From positions 3,132,001-3,196,000 of the forward strand of contig NZ_CP007739.1 in assembly GCF_000724485.1 (NCBI RefSeq): a stretch of DNA of 64,000 nt. Reading direction: 5' to 3'. Origin of the DNA: Bacillus methanolicus MGA3 (GTDB lineage Bacteria; Bacillota; Bacilli; Bacillales; Cytobacillaceae). Position 1 is the first letter of the stretch. Every line of letters begins with the position of its first letter. The notes below the pieces were generated by a model. The model ran no database searches. It saw nothing but the letters and a program-made list of their open reading frames with translations, and was not told the DNA's origin. The position numbers were made by a program, and so were the translations under genes. This document shows, one piece after another, positions 26,075-33,825 of the stretch.

Positions 26075-27520
26075 TTATTTTTTTAGATTAATGACCGTTA
26101 CTTTATCTCGCATCATGGAAATTATGCTTTGACGAATACCTTGAGAACCAAGACCAGAATTTTTCACAGCTGAAAACGGAAAATGATCAGGACCGCGCTC
26201 AGTTCTTCCATTAATTTGGACAGAACCAACGTCAAGTGATGAAGCAATAGTAAATGCTTTTTCGATATTCGATGTAAATACACTTGCTTGCAGTCCAAAT
26301 TCAGACTCATTAGCAATTTCGATTGCTTCCTCTACGCTGTCGACAATAATACAAGGCAAGACAGGTCCGAATGGTTCTTCCCAAGCAACTTTCATATCTT
26401 TTGTCACATTACTTAAGACAGTTGGATAAATCAAGTTTTTCTCGCGTTTGTTGCCAGTGATAAGACTAGCACCTTTTGCCAAAGCATCATCAATTAAACC
26501 TTGCACAAAGTCCGCTGAACTTTCATCGATTAAAGGAGTAATATCAGCATCGTCTTCCGGTCTGCCAACCGTTAGTTTTTCGACTTTTTCTTTAATTTTT
26601 TCAATAAGTGGAGCTGCTACATCTTTAAGTACAAGAACTCTTTTTATGGCCGTACAACGTTGTCCACTATAAGAAAAGGCACCGCTAACGATTTCCGTTG
26701 CCGCTAGTTCAAGATCTGCATCTTCTAGCACAATGGCAGGGTCTTTTCCCCCAAGCTCCAGTACGAGAGGAATCATTGAAGCTTTTCTTGCAATATTTTG
26801 TCCTGTTCCTGTTCCTCCGGTAAATGAAATCATATCAATAAATGGGTGAGTAATGATGTAATCACCAATTTCTGAACCTTTTCCTGTAACGGTATTAACT
26901 AAACCTTTAGGCAACCCGGCGTTTTCTAATGCTTGTATCATTAATAAACCACTAATGGCTCCCTGTGTTGCAGGTTTGAAAACTACTGCGTTGCCTGCAA
27001 TTAAAGCAGGGGCAATTTTTGTAGCAGCAAGGTTTATTGGGTAGTTAAACGGAGAAATGGCTAAAATGACGCCAAGCGGTTTTTTTTCGACGATTGCTGT
27101 TTTTATTGAGCTATCAGCATCTAACGAACCACCATTAATGAATTCTCCGTGAATGCGAACCCCTTCTTCTGCCGTGTAACGAATGATTTCTGCGGTTCGA
27201 GTCACTTCCTTTCTTGCTGTTGAGATGTTTTTCCCTACTTCATTCATAATCATCGGAGCAATTACATCAATCATTTTTACTAATTCATCCGCCCACGCAT
27301 GCAATATCTTGGCTCGTTCACTAACGGCCAGCTTTTCCCATTTTTTCTGTGCTTGACGAGCTCCGGCTACCGCTTTATCTATTTCATCTTTTGTCATAGC
27401 TGGAACCCGTCCCACAACTTCACCTGTAGATGGTGAATAGATATTAATAAATTGATTTGAAGAGCTGAAACTCCATTCTCCATTTAATAAAAACTTAAAA
27501 TCCTTTTCTAATACCTGCAT
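26075..27520 (-). CDS. gapN: NADP-dependent non-phosphorylating glyceraldehyde-3-phosphate dehydrogenase
   Basis: 481 residues, full aldehyde dehydrogenase superfamily length. Catalytic motifs: NYPINLAATKIAPAL (NADP site region), FTGGTGTG, the general-base Glu in LELGGKDPAIV, and the nucleophile Cys in SGQRCTAIKR. The substrate-site stretch NGRTERGPDHFPF is typical of GapN rather than other aldehyde dehydrogenases. It oxidises glyceraldehyde 3-phosphate to 3-phosphoglycerate with NADP+, giving NADPH while bypassing one ATP-yielding step. Upstream GGGATTG is a weak ribosome site. Monocistronic; no clear hairpin terminator directly after it, where an intron remnant begins. Confidence 0.9.
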   Translation of the reverse strand: MQVLEKDFKFLLNGEWSFSSSNQFINIYSPSTGEVVGRVPAMTKDEIDKAVAGARQAQKKWEKLAVSERAKILHAWADELVKMIDVIAPMIMNEVGKNISTARKEVTRTAEIIRYTAEEGVRIHGEFINGGSLDADSSIKTAIVEKKPLGVILAISPFNYPINLAATKIAPALIAGNAVVFKPATQGAISGLLMIQALENAGLPKGLVNTVTGKGSEIGDYIITHPFIDMISFTGGTGTGQNIARKASMIPLVLELGGKDPAIVLEDADLELAATEIVSGAFSYSGQRCTAIKRVLVLKDVAAPLIEKIKEKVEKLTVGRPEDDADITPLIDESSADFVQGLIDDALAKGASLITGNKREKNLIYPTVLSNVTKDMKVAWEEPFGPVLPCIIVDSVEEAIEIANESEFGLQASVFTSNIEKAFTIASSLDVGSVQINGRTERGPDHFPFSAVKNSGLGSQGIRQSIISMMRDKVTVINLKK

Positions 27521-27760
27521 AGAAACAATCCCAACTTTCTAAATATTATTTAAATTATGTTAATTAGAACTCTAAAGCAGTAAGCGATTCCAACACAAGC
27601 CTTTTTTTAAAAAAAATACATAGGACTTTTAGGGTCGCCGTATGTCCACTAAATGCAATATTAGAATAGTAATTTTTAAATCCTTCTCAGCTTACATAAA
27701 GAGTTCGAATAATAAATTCAACTTTCGCAAAAAAGTATCTTTCTTCGTTTTTATTTTTTA
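27521..27760. other. gapN upstream region
   Basis: About 240 AT-rich bases between the gapN start and the terC terminator. A gapN promoter must lie here, but no pair of hexamers is convincing. Confidence 0.4.
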
Positions 27761-27809
27761 AAAAAGAACAGACACCTATATTTTGGCAACAAATACCAAA
27801 TACGGTGTC
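27761..27809 (-). terminator. Terminator of terC-like gene
   Basis: Minus strand: GACACCGTATTTGG pairs imperfectly with CCAAAATATAGGTGTC around a nine-base loop, followed by TGTTCTTTTTT. About 115 bases past the stop codon. Confidence 0.7.
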
Positions 27810-27923
27810 GTCATATCGTAACAGCTCATATACTTGAACGAAGGCTATTTTTTCAATCGAAGGCTCATATCCTCCGATTAGCGCTTATAAGACTAGACGG
27901 CTTTATCGCGTTCTTTAATGCAG

Positions 27924-28607
27924 TTAAGAAGCTTCAATCTTTTTATTTTTCCTTTTAAAGTACCCCATACCGACTACAATGATGACCAATCCGATTGGAA
28001 GTCCAACATGGATAGTTTTTGTTAAGTTTGGAGCGAATGAATGCAGAAATGCATCTATTTTTTGATCTTTAACAATCATTTCACCGGCGGTATATGCTAG
28101 TAGGCCAGCTCCTGCGTAAACAATAATCGGAAGCTTTTCCATAGCCTTTAATATGATTTGACTGCCCCAAATAATGATTGGAATGGAGATTAAGATACCA
28201 AGTAAGATCGGCAAGAACTCATGTGCGACACCCGCTAATGCTAAAACGTTATCCAGTGACATGACAGCATCTGCGATAATAATTGTTCTAACTGCTGATG
28301 CCACCGTGCTGCCACCGGCTTTGTGTTCTTTTTCTTTTCCAGCAAGTAATTTATAAGCAATTCGAACAAGCAAAATTCCCCCAATAGCAGAAATCAATGG
28401 AATTTTTAATAACGACACAATAATGGCCGCAATTAATAATCTTAAAACAATCGCACCGAATGTTCCCCAAAAGATCGCTTTTTTTCGAAGATCTGCAGGC
28501 ACATCTTTAGCAGCTAGTGCAATAACGATCGCATTATCTCCGCTAAGTATTAGGTCAACACCAATAACTTTTAAGAGTGTTGCCAATTCCATTCCTATGG
28601 TTTCCAT
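27924..28607 (-). CDS. TerC-family integral membrane protein (YjbE type)
   Basis: 227 residues with about seven membrane helices. TerC hallmarks are the acidic clusters LILSGDNAIVIALAA (residues 16-30) and IADAVMSLDNVLALAG (about 112-127). GGAGG 8 bases before the ATG. YjbE/YkoY-type proteins are linked to manganese export and metallation of secreted enzymes. The upstream region does not show the yybP-ykoY manganese riboswitch often found with this family. Metal specificity here is inferred. Confidence 0.88.
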   Translation of the reverse strand: METIGMELATLLKVIGVDLILSGDNAIVIALAAKDVPADLRKKAIFWGTFGAIVLRLLIAAIIVSLLKIPLISAIGGILLVRIAYKLLAGKEKEHKAGGSTVASAVRTIIIADAVMSLDNVLALAGVAHEFLPILLGILISIPIIIWGSQIILKAMEKLPIIVYAGAGLLAYTAGEMIVKDQKIDAFLHSFAPNLTKTIHVGLPIGLVIIVVGMGYFKRKNKKIEAS

Positions 28608-28721
28608 TGTTTATCCTCCTGTCAAGTTATCATCATTAAGTGTTGACCTTCCTAGTTTTATCTATATCAAGTATTTTAAACTGTTTGGATGGTTGCTGTG
28701 TATTTTTTCATCTTAAGAAAA

Positions 28722-28765
28722 ACATAAAAATCCCGGCATGAAAGCCAGGCAAAATGAGGATTTTT
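28722..28765 (-). terminator. Terminator of the ssbB transcription unit
   Basis: Minus strand: AAAAATCC (28758-28765) pairs with GGATTTTT (28726-28733), with a nested GCCTGGC/GCCGGG hairpin inside, then ATGTTTTTC. Confidence 0.75.
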
Positions 28766-28824
28766 GGGGCAGTCATTGATTCTTTATAAGGAAAGAATAT
28801 TTGGAAGGAAAAGTGATAGAAGCA

Positions 28825-29073
28825 TTAAATCGTGATGGAGTAGTGTTTTTTCGCGGATTTTTCAGTTTGTTGATGCTCGTTTTTCGGGGGTTCTTTTACG
28901 AGGTTAAAAATGGCTGTGTTTTTGTCTCGCAATGTCAAGTTTTTCATGCACCATTCGAGCTGTTGGACCCGCTTGTTTAATTTATCGACTTTTTCGTTTG
29001 TTTTGCCGAGCATTTTAATTAAGCTTTCTAAAAGCATTTCCAGTCTGGTTCCAAAATCGTCATGATTTTTCAA
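28825..29073 (-). CDS. Small coiled-coil protein, ssbB operon
   Basis: 82 residues; its start overlaps the end of ssbB by 14 bases, so it is probably co-translated. Residues 8-45 form a likely coiled coil (LEMLLESLIKMLGKTNEKVDK, with leucines at heptad spacing), followed by a charged tail (KNEHQQTEKSAKKHYS). Not recognised. By position it would share ComK control with ssbB and may act in transformation or DNA handling, which is inference. Confidence 0.65.
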   Translation of the reverse strand: MKNHDDFGTRLEMLLESLIKMLGKTNEKVDKLNKRVQQLEWCMKNLTLRDKNTAIFNLVKEPPKNEHQQTEKSAKKHYSITI

Positions 29074-29437
29074 CAGTAAAAGCCTCCTTTTCTTTTTGTT
29101 TGGTATGTTCAGCTGAAGGCTTTGGGCTCAGGAATCGGACACCTTCAGCAACAACCTCTGTTACAAAAACTTTTTTACCTTCTTGATTTTCGTAGTTTCT
29201 CGTTTGGATTCTGCCTGTGATTCCGAGCACTGAACCTTTCCTGCAATATTGTGCCGTGTTCTCGGCGATTTTTTTCCAGAGGGTGCATTGGACAAAGTCA
29301 GTGTCGATTTCTCCATTCTGGTTTCGATAGTTGCGGTTGACCGCTAAAATGATATTGGCTACGTACGTACCATCGGGTGTAACCCTTAATTCAGGGTCTC
29401 TGGTCAGCCTCCCGACAAGTGTAACTTGGTTGATCAA
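29060..29437 (-). CDS. ssbB: Single-stranded DNA-binding protein, competence type
   Basis: 125 residues from a TTG start (GAGGAG 8 bases upstream; the nearby ATG is out of frame and closes at once). OB fold with MINQVTLVGRLTRDPELR, DFVQCTLWKKIAEN and a GSVLGITGRIQTRNYENQEG strand pair. The chain ends KEAFTVEKS without the acidic DDDLPF-type tip of the replication SSB, as in B. subtilis SsbB (YwpH). That protein coats incoming single strands during transformation. A perfect double ComK site lies 98 bases upstream. Confidence 0.93.
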   Translation of the reverse strand: MINQVTLVGRLTRDPELRVTPDGTYVANIILAVNRNYRNQNGEIDTDFVQCTLWKKIAENTAQYCRKGSVLGITGRIQTRNYENQEGKKVFVTEVVAEGVRFLSPKPSAEHTKQKEKEAFTVEKS

Positions 29438-29534
29438 AGTTTCATCTCCTCTCTTTTTGATATTTTTATGATAGTCCCTGGCTTGCCCATCGTAAAATTG
29501 CGATAATCGATTTATTCGGAAGAAAATTGACTCA

Positions 29535-29568
29535 AAAATCGGATTTTCACTGGGGAAAATTTGATTTT
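29535..29568 (-). promoter_or_regulatory. ComK box (K-box) of ssbB
   Basis: Two AT-boxes of the form AAAA-N5-TTTT, at 29535-29547 and 29556-29568, separated by exactly 8 bp. This is the shortest spacing class described for ComK in B. subtilis. It lies upstream of ssbB in the right orientation, and the same site could also touch the divergent ywpF promoter. Confidence 0.88.
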
Positions 29569-29736
29569 CAAAAGAAGAAACACCTAAAATTATGTTATTA
29601 CTACTTTCGACAAATATTTTTCGACACGGTTAGAATTCGTTTTCATTATAGGCTGTGTTATAATTTTTTATATTAGAGGTTGTACAAAAGTGTTTGAAAA
29701 CTACTTTCCAGTGAAATGGAAAACGGGAGGAAAAGG

Positions 29737-30159
29737 ATGAAAACGTTCAAACTGATCTCGTTGCAAATTGTCGAAGGTGCGGATTTGAAGGATATTGAAT
29801 TACAAGACGGGCTGATTATTAATAAAGAAGATGACCTTAGTTCGTGGCTGATTGAGGCTTATATTTCAAAATCTTATCTTGACTATTTTAAATCTGGCGA
29901 CGAAATGATTGTCCAGGTAGTAATTTCAAAAAAGGAAAACGGTCCTGCAACGTTTCAAACGAAAGTGCACTCCGTAAAAGAGTTTGATAAAAATATGAGC
30001 GTTTTACTTGAAGGCACTTTGAAAAGTACAAGAAACGCATACGCCGAATTAGTGCTTGATGACCTCCTGAAAAAAGGAATGAGTGGAGACAACCTCTTAT
30101 CCGAATTTAAAGAAAAAATGAAAAGCAGGCCAAGGCTAGCAGTCATAAAAAAGGTTTAA
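29737..30159 (+). CDS. ywpF: YwpF-like family protein
   Basis: 140 residues from the ATG at 29737, chosen because GGGAGG precedes it by 7 bases and MKTFKLISLQ matches the family start. Contains DIELQDGLIINKEDD, VQVVISKKENGPA and YAELVLDDLLKKGMSG, close to B. subtilis YwpF, which sits next to ssbB there too. Cytoplasmic, mixed alpha/beta. No biochemical function is established. Confidence 0.85.
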   Translation: MKTFKLISLQIVEGADLKDIELQDGLIINKEDDLSSWLIEAYISKSYLDYFKSGDEMIVQVVISKKENGPATFQTKVHSVKEFDKNMSVLLEGTLKSTRNAYAELVLDDLLKKGMSGDNLLSEFKEKMKSRPRLAVIKKV

Positions 30160-30165
30160 GCAGAA

Positions 30166-30246
30166 GGGCTGACTCAAAAAACAAAAGACCGGACCCCTCC
30201 ATGATTGATGGACGGTGCCCGACCCTTATGAGCCAGCCCCTTTTAT
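30166..30246 (+). terminator. Terminator after ywpF
   Basis: GGGCTGACTCA (30166-30176) pairs with TGAGCCAGCCC (30229-30239, one mismatch), then CTTTTATG. An inner CCTCCAT/ATGGACGG hairpin fills the loop. Confidence 0.7.
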
Positions 30247-30253
30247 GTAAATA

Positions 30254-30481
30254 TTAGTGCACAATCTCATTATTAAGCGTGTCTTCTCCGTTTACAAGAA
30301 TTTGGTTTAACTGGTCGATGATATAATCGATATCTTGTTTATTATAATTCCGGTCAGGAAGCTCAGTGCCATAAACTTTATAATAGAGGATTGAAGCGAG
30401 CTTAAGCTGCGTTTCGCTTGCAGGCATCTGATGATCTGCTTTATTTTTCGTTTTTGCGCCCTGTGAAAGATCTTTAAACAT
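30254..30481 (-). CDS. Small hypothetical protein, 75 residues
   Basis: Start at 30481 with GGGAGG about 11 bases upstream. Acidic, soluble and apparently helical: SETQLKLASILYYKVYGTELPD followed by a second helix YIIDQLNQILVNGED. No signal peptide or membrane segment, family not recognised. Stands alone on the minus strand, converging on ywpF. Confidence 0.6.
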   Translation of the reverse strand: MFKDLSQGAKTKNKADHQMPASETQLKLASILYYKVYGTELPDRNYNKQDIDYIIDQLNQILVNGEDTLNNEIVH

Positions 30482-30555
30482 TCAGTAAAAATTCCTCCCA
30501 AACATATATTTTATCTATTACATTACCATAAATGCAACGCCCTTGACAAAATAAA

Positions 30556-30574
30556 TGTAAAGGGCCTGGCCCCC
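30556..30574. repeat. GGGCCTGGCCC-family repeat copy
   Basis: TGTAAAGGGCCTGGCCCCC, the same core and flank as the large palindrome at 13950. Confidence 0.8.
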
Positions 30575-30587
30575 TTTTATGAGCAAA

Positions 30588-30620
30588 GGCCTTTCCCCGA
30601 TTGAATACCGGGAAAAGGCC
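30588..30620 (-). terminator. Terminator of the lipoprotein gene
   Basis: GGCCTTTCCCCG (30588-30599) pairs with CGGGAAAAGGCC (30609-30620). On the minus strand only a short TTTGCTC follows, so it may be weak. Confidence 0.65.
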
Positions 30621-30642
30621 AGAGCTTCCTTCATTATTCACC

Positions 30643-30918
30643 TTATTCGTCTTTGTTGTCTTTGTCTTTAATGTCTTTTCGATCTTCGATAATATCCTCT
30701 TTATTTTTGTTGTTTTTGTCAATAATGCCATTGTCGTCATCGCCAATATTGCCCTTATTGTTATGATCAAGATTTCGATTATTGAGGTTATCAATGTTAT
30801 TGCTTTTGTTATTTGCCGGATTCTCCGGAGGCGGATTCTGATTATTGACATTACATCCTGCAATAAGAATCGCGGAGAGGACAGACCCTGCGATTAACAG
30901 TAAAAACTTTTTCTTCAT
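30643..30918 (-). CDS. Small Asn/Asp/Lys-rich lipoprotein
   Basis: 91 residues from the ATG at 30918 (AGGAAGGGAG upstream). MKKKFLLLIAGSVLSAILIAGC is a lipoprotein signal with lipobox LIAGC at about residues 18-22. The mature part is low-complexity: NVNNQNPPPENPANNKSNN, then DNN and DKNNK repeats ending in alternating Lys/Asp. It is probably disordered and attached to the outer face of the membrane. No function can be assigned. Confidence 0.75.
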   Translation of the reverse strand: MKKKFLLLIAGSVLSAILIAGCNVNNQNPPPENPANNKSNNIDNLNNRNLDHNNKGNIGDDDNGIIDKNNKNKEDIIEDRKDIKDKDNKDE

Positions 30919-31025
30919 AAATAATGGCTCCCTTCCTCTATTGGTTTCTTTTGACCGTATGTACGGGTCTGCAATTATGTTGCCCAAAATCCAAAAAACC
31001 TTGTATAGGAAAGGGAGTTTTCTAT

Positions 31026-31041
31026 GGGGTCTGGCCCCTAC
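31026..31041. repeat. GGGGTCTGGCCCC repeat copy
   Basis: A variant of the dispersed repeat core that overlaps the fabZ stop codon. Confidence 0.6.
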
Positions 31042-31472
31042 TCTTTTTTCTCTCCGAGCGCAAAACTAATTTCTGTTTCACATACAACTTCACCGTCAAC
31101 GGTTGCAACGCCCTTGCCTTTGCCGATTGCACCGCGCACACGGACCATTTCCACTTCTAAGCGAAGCTGATCGCCTGGCTTTACTTGCCTTCTAAAACGG
31201 CAGTTATCGATTCCAGTGAAAAAAGCCAGCCGGCCTTTGTTTTCTTCTTTTTTGAGCATGGCAACTGCTCCTACCTGTGCGAGCGCTTCAACAATCAGCA
31301 CTCCTGGCATAACAGGATAGTCAGGAAAATGTCCGTTAAAAAATTCTTCGTTTGCCGAAACATTCTTAATGCCAACTGCTTTTTTCCCTTCTTCGACTTC
31401 AAGAATTTTATCAACAAGCAAAAATGGATAGCGGTGTGGGATAATTTCTTTAATTTCTGTAATATCGAGCAT
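31038..31472 (-). CDS. fabZ: 3-hydroxyacyl-[acyl-carrier-protein] dehydratase
   Basis: 144 residues, usual FabZ length; GAGGAGG before the ATG. Hot-dog fold with the catalytic His in [13 protein letters not shown] and the Glu in [20 protein letters not shown] opens the domain. It dehydrates 3-hydroxyacyl-ACP in fatty acid elongation. Position after the flagellar-like genes matches B. subtilis ywpB (fabZ). Confidence 0.95.
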   Translation of the reverse strand: MLDITEIKEIIPHRYPFLLVDKILEVEEGKKAVGIKNVSANEEFFNGHFPDYPVMPGVLIVEALAQVGAVAMLKKEENKGRLAFFTGIDNCRFRRQVKPGDQLRLEVEMVRVRGAIGKGKGVATVDGEVVCETEISFALGEKKE

Positions 31473-31533
31473 TTTTAGTACCTCCTCATAATATTAGGTA
31501 TAATGTTATTTTACACAAAACCGCAAACAAAAA

Positions 31534-31615
31534 GGAAGGGTTTTCTCAGTCTGAACGTTAAAGGCAGAATTTAAAACAATACCTGCCTCAAAGAGTCCAG
31601 ATCATTTACCCTTCC
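31534..31615 (-). terminator. Large structured terminator-like region after epuA
   Basis: Outer arms GGAAGGGT/ACCCTTCC (31534-31541 with 31608-31615) and inner arms AGGCAG/CTGCCT; on the minus strand the outer arm is followed by TTTTTGTTT. It could end the mbl-flhO-flhP-epuA transcript. Confidence 0.55.
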
Positions 31616-31625
31616 CTTGCATTTT

Positions 31626-31907
31626 TCATTTTTCTTTATAAATAAGATCATATATATTAGTCCACGTTGATTTTTGAAAAACTTCAATGACCTTGCCGTT
31701 TCCGAGAACCCCGTAGCCGACCATTGCTCCAGCAATGGCGCTCACTACGATCAATAAAGCAACAATGATAACCCGCAGCCAAATTGGTATTAGCCGAACA
31801 CGGATCCGCTTTCTTTTTTCTTTTGTTTGTTCATGCTGCTCATGTTTCGCTTTCTTTATTTGTTCCCGAGTTCGGACTTCTGCTTGGTTATTGTTGGTTA
31901 TAGACAT
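31626..31907 (-). CDS. EpuA-family small membrane protein (annotated as RNA polymerase subunit beta family)
   Basis: 93 residues. A charged N-terminal helix (TREQIKKAKHEQHEQTKEKRK) leads into RVRLIPIWLRV and one membrane segment (VIIVALLIVVSAIAGAMVGY), then a short outer tail GNGKVIEVFQKSTWTNIYDL. This is the pattern of PF11772 (EpuA), whose database name as an RNA polymerase beta subunit is historical. Lies 15 bases behind flhP on the same strand. Confidence 0.85.
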   Translation of the reverse strand: MSITNNNQAEVRTREQIKKAKHEQHEQTKEKRKRIRVRLIPIWLRVIIVALLIVVSAIAGAMVGYGVLGNGKVIEVFQKSTWTNIYDLIYKEK

Positions 31908-31922
31908 TGCTGCATACCCCTT

Positions 31923-32765
31923 TTAACGAATTCCGTTCACTAATCCCATCATTTGATCTGCAATCGTGATTGATCTGGCTTGAAATTGATAAGAGCGCTG
32001 AACATTAATCAGTTCGGTCATTTCTTTCGACAAGTCTACATTTGACTGTTCTAGAGCACCTTGCTTCATAGCAATTTGCGCCCGGAGCGGTCCATTTAAT
32101 TCTGTTAAAATATCCTGCTTTAAAACTCCAAGCTCAGCAAAATTTTCCGGCAGCCCTAAAAGATTGTCTCCCTTTTGCACCAAAAATTGCGGTTTTTTCA
32201 CAAGGCTGACACCAAGATTAATGGTCTGTCTGGTCCCATTTGTTTTTTCAACAACGAGCTGGCCGTTTTCTGTAAAGGTGTAGCCTTTAGCATCGCCTGT
32301 GATATAAATCGGGTGATTGTTTTCATCTAAAACAGAATATCCGTCCCCTGTTACAAGCATCATTTCATTTTTGGAAATTGGCGATAAATGAAAGGAACCG
32401 TCGCGTGTTAATTGGATGGATGATCCATTTTCATCTTGAACGAGAACCCGGAAGTATTGGCCTTCTTTTGTAAAAGCGACGTCAAGCTGGCGGTCGGTTG
32501 TTTTTAAATTTCCCTGTTTCATAATGATCTGTGATTGGGAAAGCCTTGCACCCGTCCCCTGGCGGATTCCGAGCGGTGTCAGCCGATTCTTCTCTTCGTT
32601 TGCATTTGTTTGATTGCGGAACTCCTGGAAAAGCAAATCCGAAAACGTTGCTTCTCTTCTTTTATAACCGGTTGTATCAATGTTTGCCAGGTTGTTGCTG
32701 ATTATATCCATTTGTTTTTGCAATTGTGCAAGTGTGTTCGTTGCCGTTATCATTGTTCTATTCAT
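31923..32765 (-). CDS. flhP: Flagellar hook-basal body protein FlhP
   Basis: 280 residues, GGGGGA upstream. N-terminal rod-protein signature NTLAQLQKQMDIISNNLANIDTTGY and the C-terminal coiled-coil region of the FlgG/FlgF family (QGALEQSNVDLSKEMTELI). The second of the flhO-flhP pair downstream of mbl, as in B. subtilis. These are distal-rod components of the flagellum. It is 50 bases from flhO. Confidence 0.9.
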   Translation of the reverse strand: MNRTMITATNTLAQLQKQMDIISNNLANIDTTGYKRREATFSDLLFQEFRNQTNANEEKNRLTPLGIRQGTGARLSQSQIIMKQGNLKTTDRQLDVAFTKEGQYFRVLVQDENGSSIQLTRDGSFHLSPISKNEMMLVTGDGYSVLDENNHPIYITGDAKGYTFTENGQLVVEKTNGTRQTINLGVSLVKKPQFLVQKGDNLLGLPENFAELGVLKQDILTELNGPLRAQIAMKQGALEQSNVDLSKEMTELINVQRSYQFQARSITIADQMMGLVNGIR

Positions 32766-32815
32766 ATGAAAATCCCCCTTTACGGGTCTCAGCTGTTTTC
32801 AAATTTTATTTATTT

Positions 32816-33655
32816 TTAGCCTATGCGGCCAATGTCATTTACTGCTTTTTCCATACTGCGGTCGTAAGCCTGAAGGACTTTCTGATTGGCTTCAAATGCA
32901 CGGTAAGCAGTCAGCATATCTGTCATTGTTTTTGCCACATCAACATTTGAACGTTCCAGAAACCCTTGCTTAAGCATGAACTGTACTCCATTTGCGTTAT
33001 AGGCGTTCGGAAGCTTATTTCCGTCTTCTGTCCGGTAAAGACCGTCGCCTTCTTTTATTAAGCGCTGAGGATTTTCCGCAAACCCAATCCCCAGTCTTGC
33101 CGTTTCGCCATTTTCTCCTATTAATACGCCTTTGCTATTAATGGTGAACTGATCGCTTGAAAGCTGAATGCGGCCTCCCCGATCATTCAAAACATACAAG
33201 CCGCTTGCTGTTGTTAAAAAACCCTCTCCATCGACTGTAAAGTTTCCATTCCGTGTGTAGCGTACTTCTCCGTTCGGATTTTGTACCGTAAACAGAACCG
33301 TGCCCTTTGCGCCGTTTTCCTTATTTGCCGGAATATTGATATCAACAAGGGCAACATCTGTATGTAATTCCGTTTCTCGAAGGTCGCCTTGAATAAACGC
33401 AGGTATTGCTTCTTGCATATAAACACCGGTATTAATCGATCCAATCACTGTATTGCGTGGAAGATTCAAGCCATTCTCTGAGGGAATTTTTTGCTGGTCT
33501 AACCGTTGCAGCAGCATTTCCGGAAACGCCCTCATTGATGGTTGATCCGCCTTAAAGCCGGGCGTATTGGCGTTTGCCAAGTTATTTGAAAGCATTTCCG
33601 TTTTTCGCTGCTGTGAAAGCATTCCAGACGCAGCGGTGTAAAACCCTTTGAACAT
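32816..33655 (-). CDS. flhO: Flagellar hook-basal body protein FlhO
   Basis: 279 residues, GAGGTGG before the ATG. TAASGMLSQQRKTEMLSNN then LANANTPGFKAD is the flagellar rod signature, with the C-terminal QGFLERSNVDVAKTMTDML helix. Paralogue of the following flhP. The position directly after mbl identifies it as FlhO. No other flagellar genes are in the window, as is normal for this locus. Confidence 0.9.
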   Translation of the reverse strand: MFKGFYTAASGMLSQQRKTEMLSNNLANANTPGFKADQPSMRAFPEMLLQRLDQQKIPSENGLNLPRNTVIGSINTGVYMQEAIPAFIQGDLRETELHTDVALVDINIPANKENGAKGTVLFTVQNPNGEVRYTRNGNFTVDGEGFLTTASGLYVLNDRGGRIQLSSDQFTINSKGVLIGENGETARLGIGFAENPQRLIKEGDGLYRTEDGNKLPNAYNANGVQFMLKQGFLERSNVDVAKTMTDMLTAYRAFEANQKVLQAYDRSMEKAVNDIGRIG

Positions 33656-33769
33656 TATTCCACCTCATTTTCGAAACCGCACTTTTACACCTATTATAAA
33701 AAATTTTTGGCGAAGAAACATATCTTTTTGCAGAAAAAAGTCAAATATTGAAAAAATATTGTATAAGAA

Positions 33770-33822
33770 AGAAAAAATCTGCCGCTTGGCGAAGCATCTG
33801 CTTCTCAAACGACAGACTTATT
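33770..33822 (-). terminator. Terminator of mbl
   Basis: Minus strand: AGTCTGTCGTTTGAGAAGC pairs with GCTTCGCCAAGCGGCAGATT with few mismatches around AGAT, followed by TTTTTTC. Partial read-through into flhO-flhP is possible. Confidence 0.75.
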
Positions 33823-33825
33823 CTA

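Noticed and set aside
28608..28820. Manganese (yybP-ykoY) riboswitch before the TerC gene
   Set aside because: Family context made it likely, but the conserved GGGGAGUA and CCUACC-type elements were not found.
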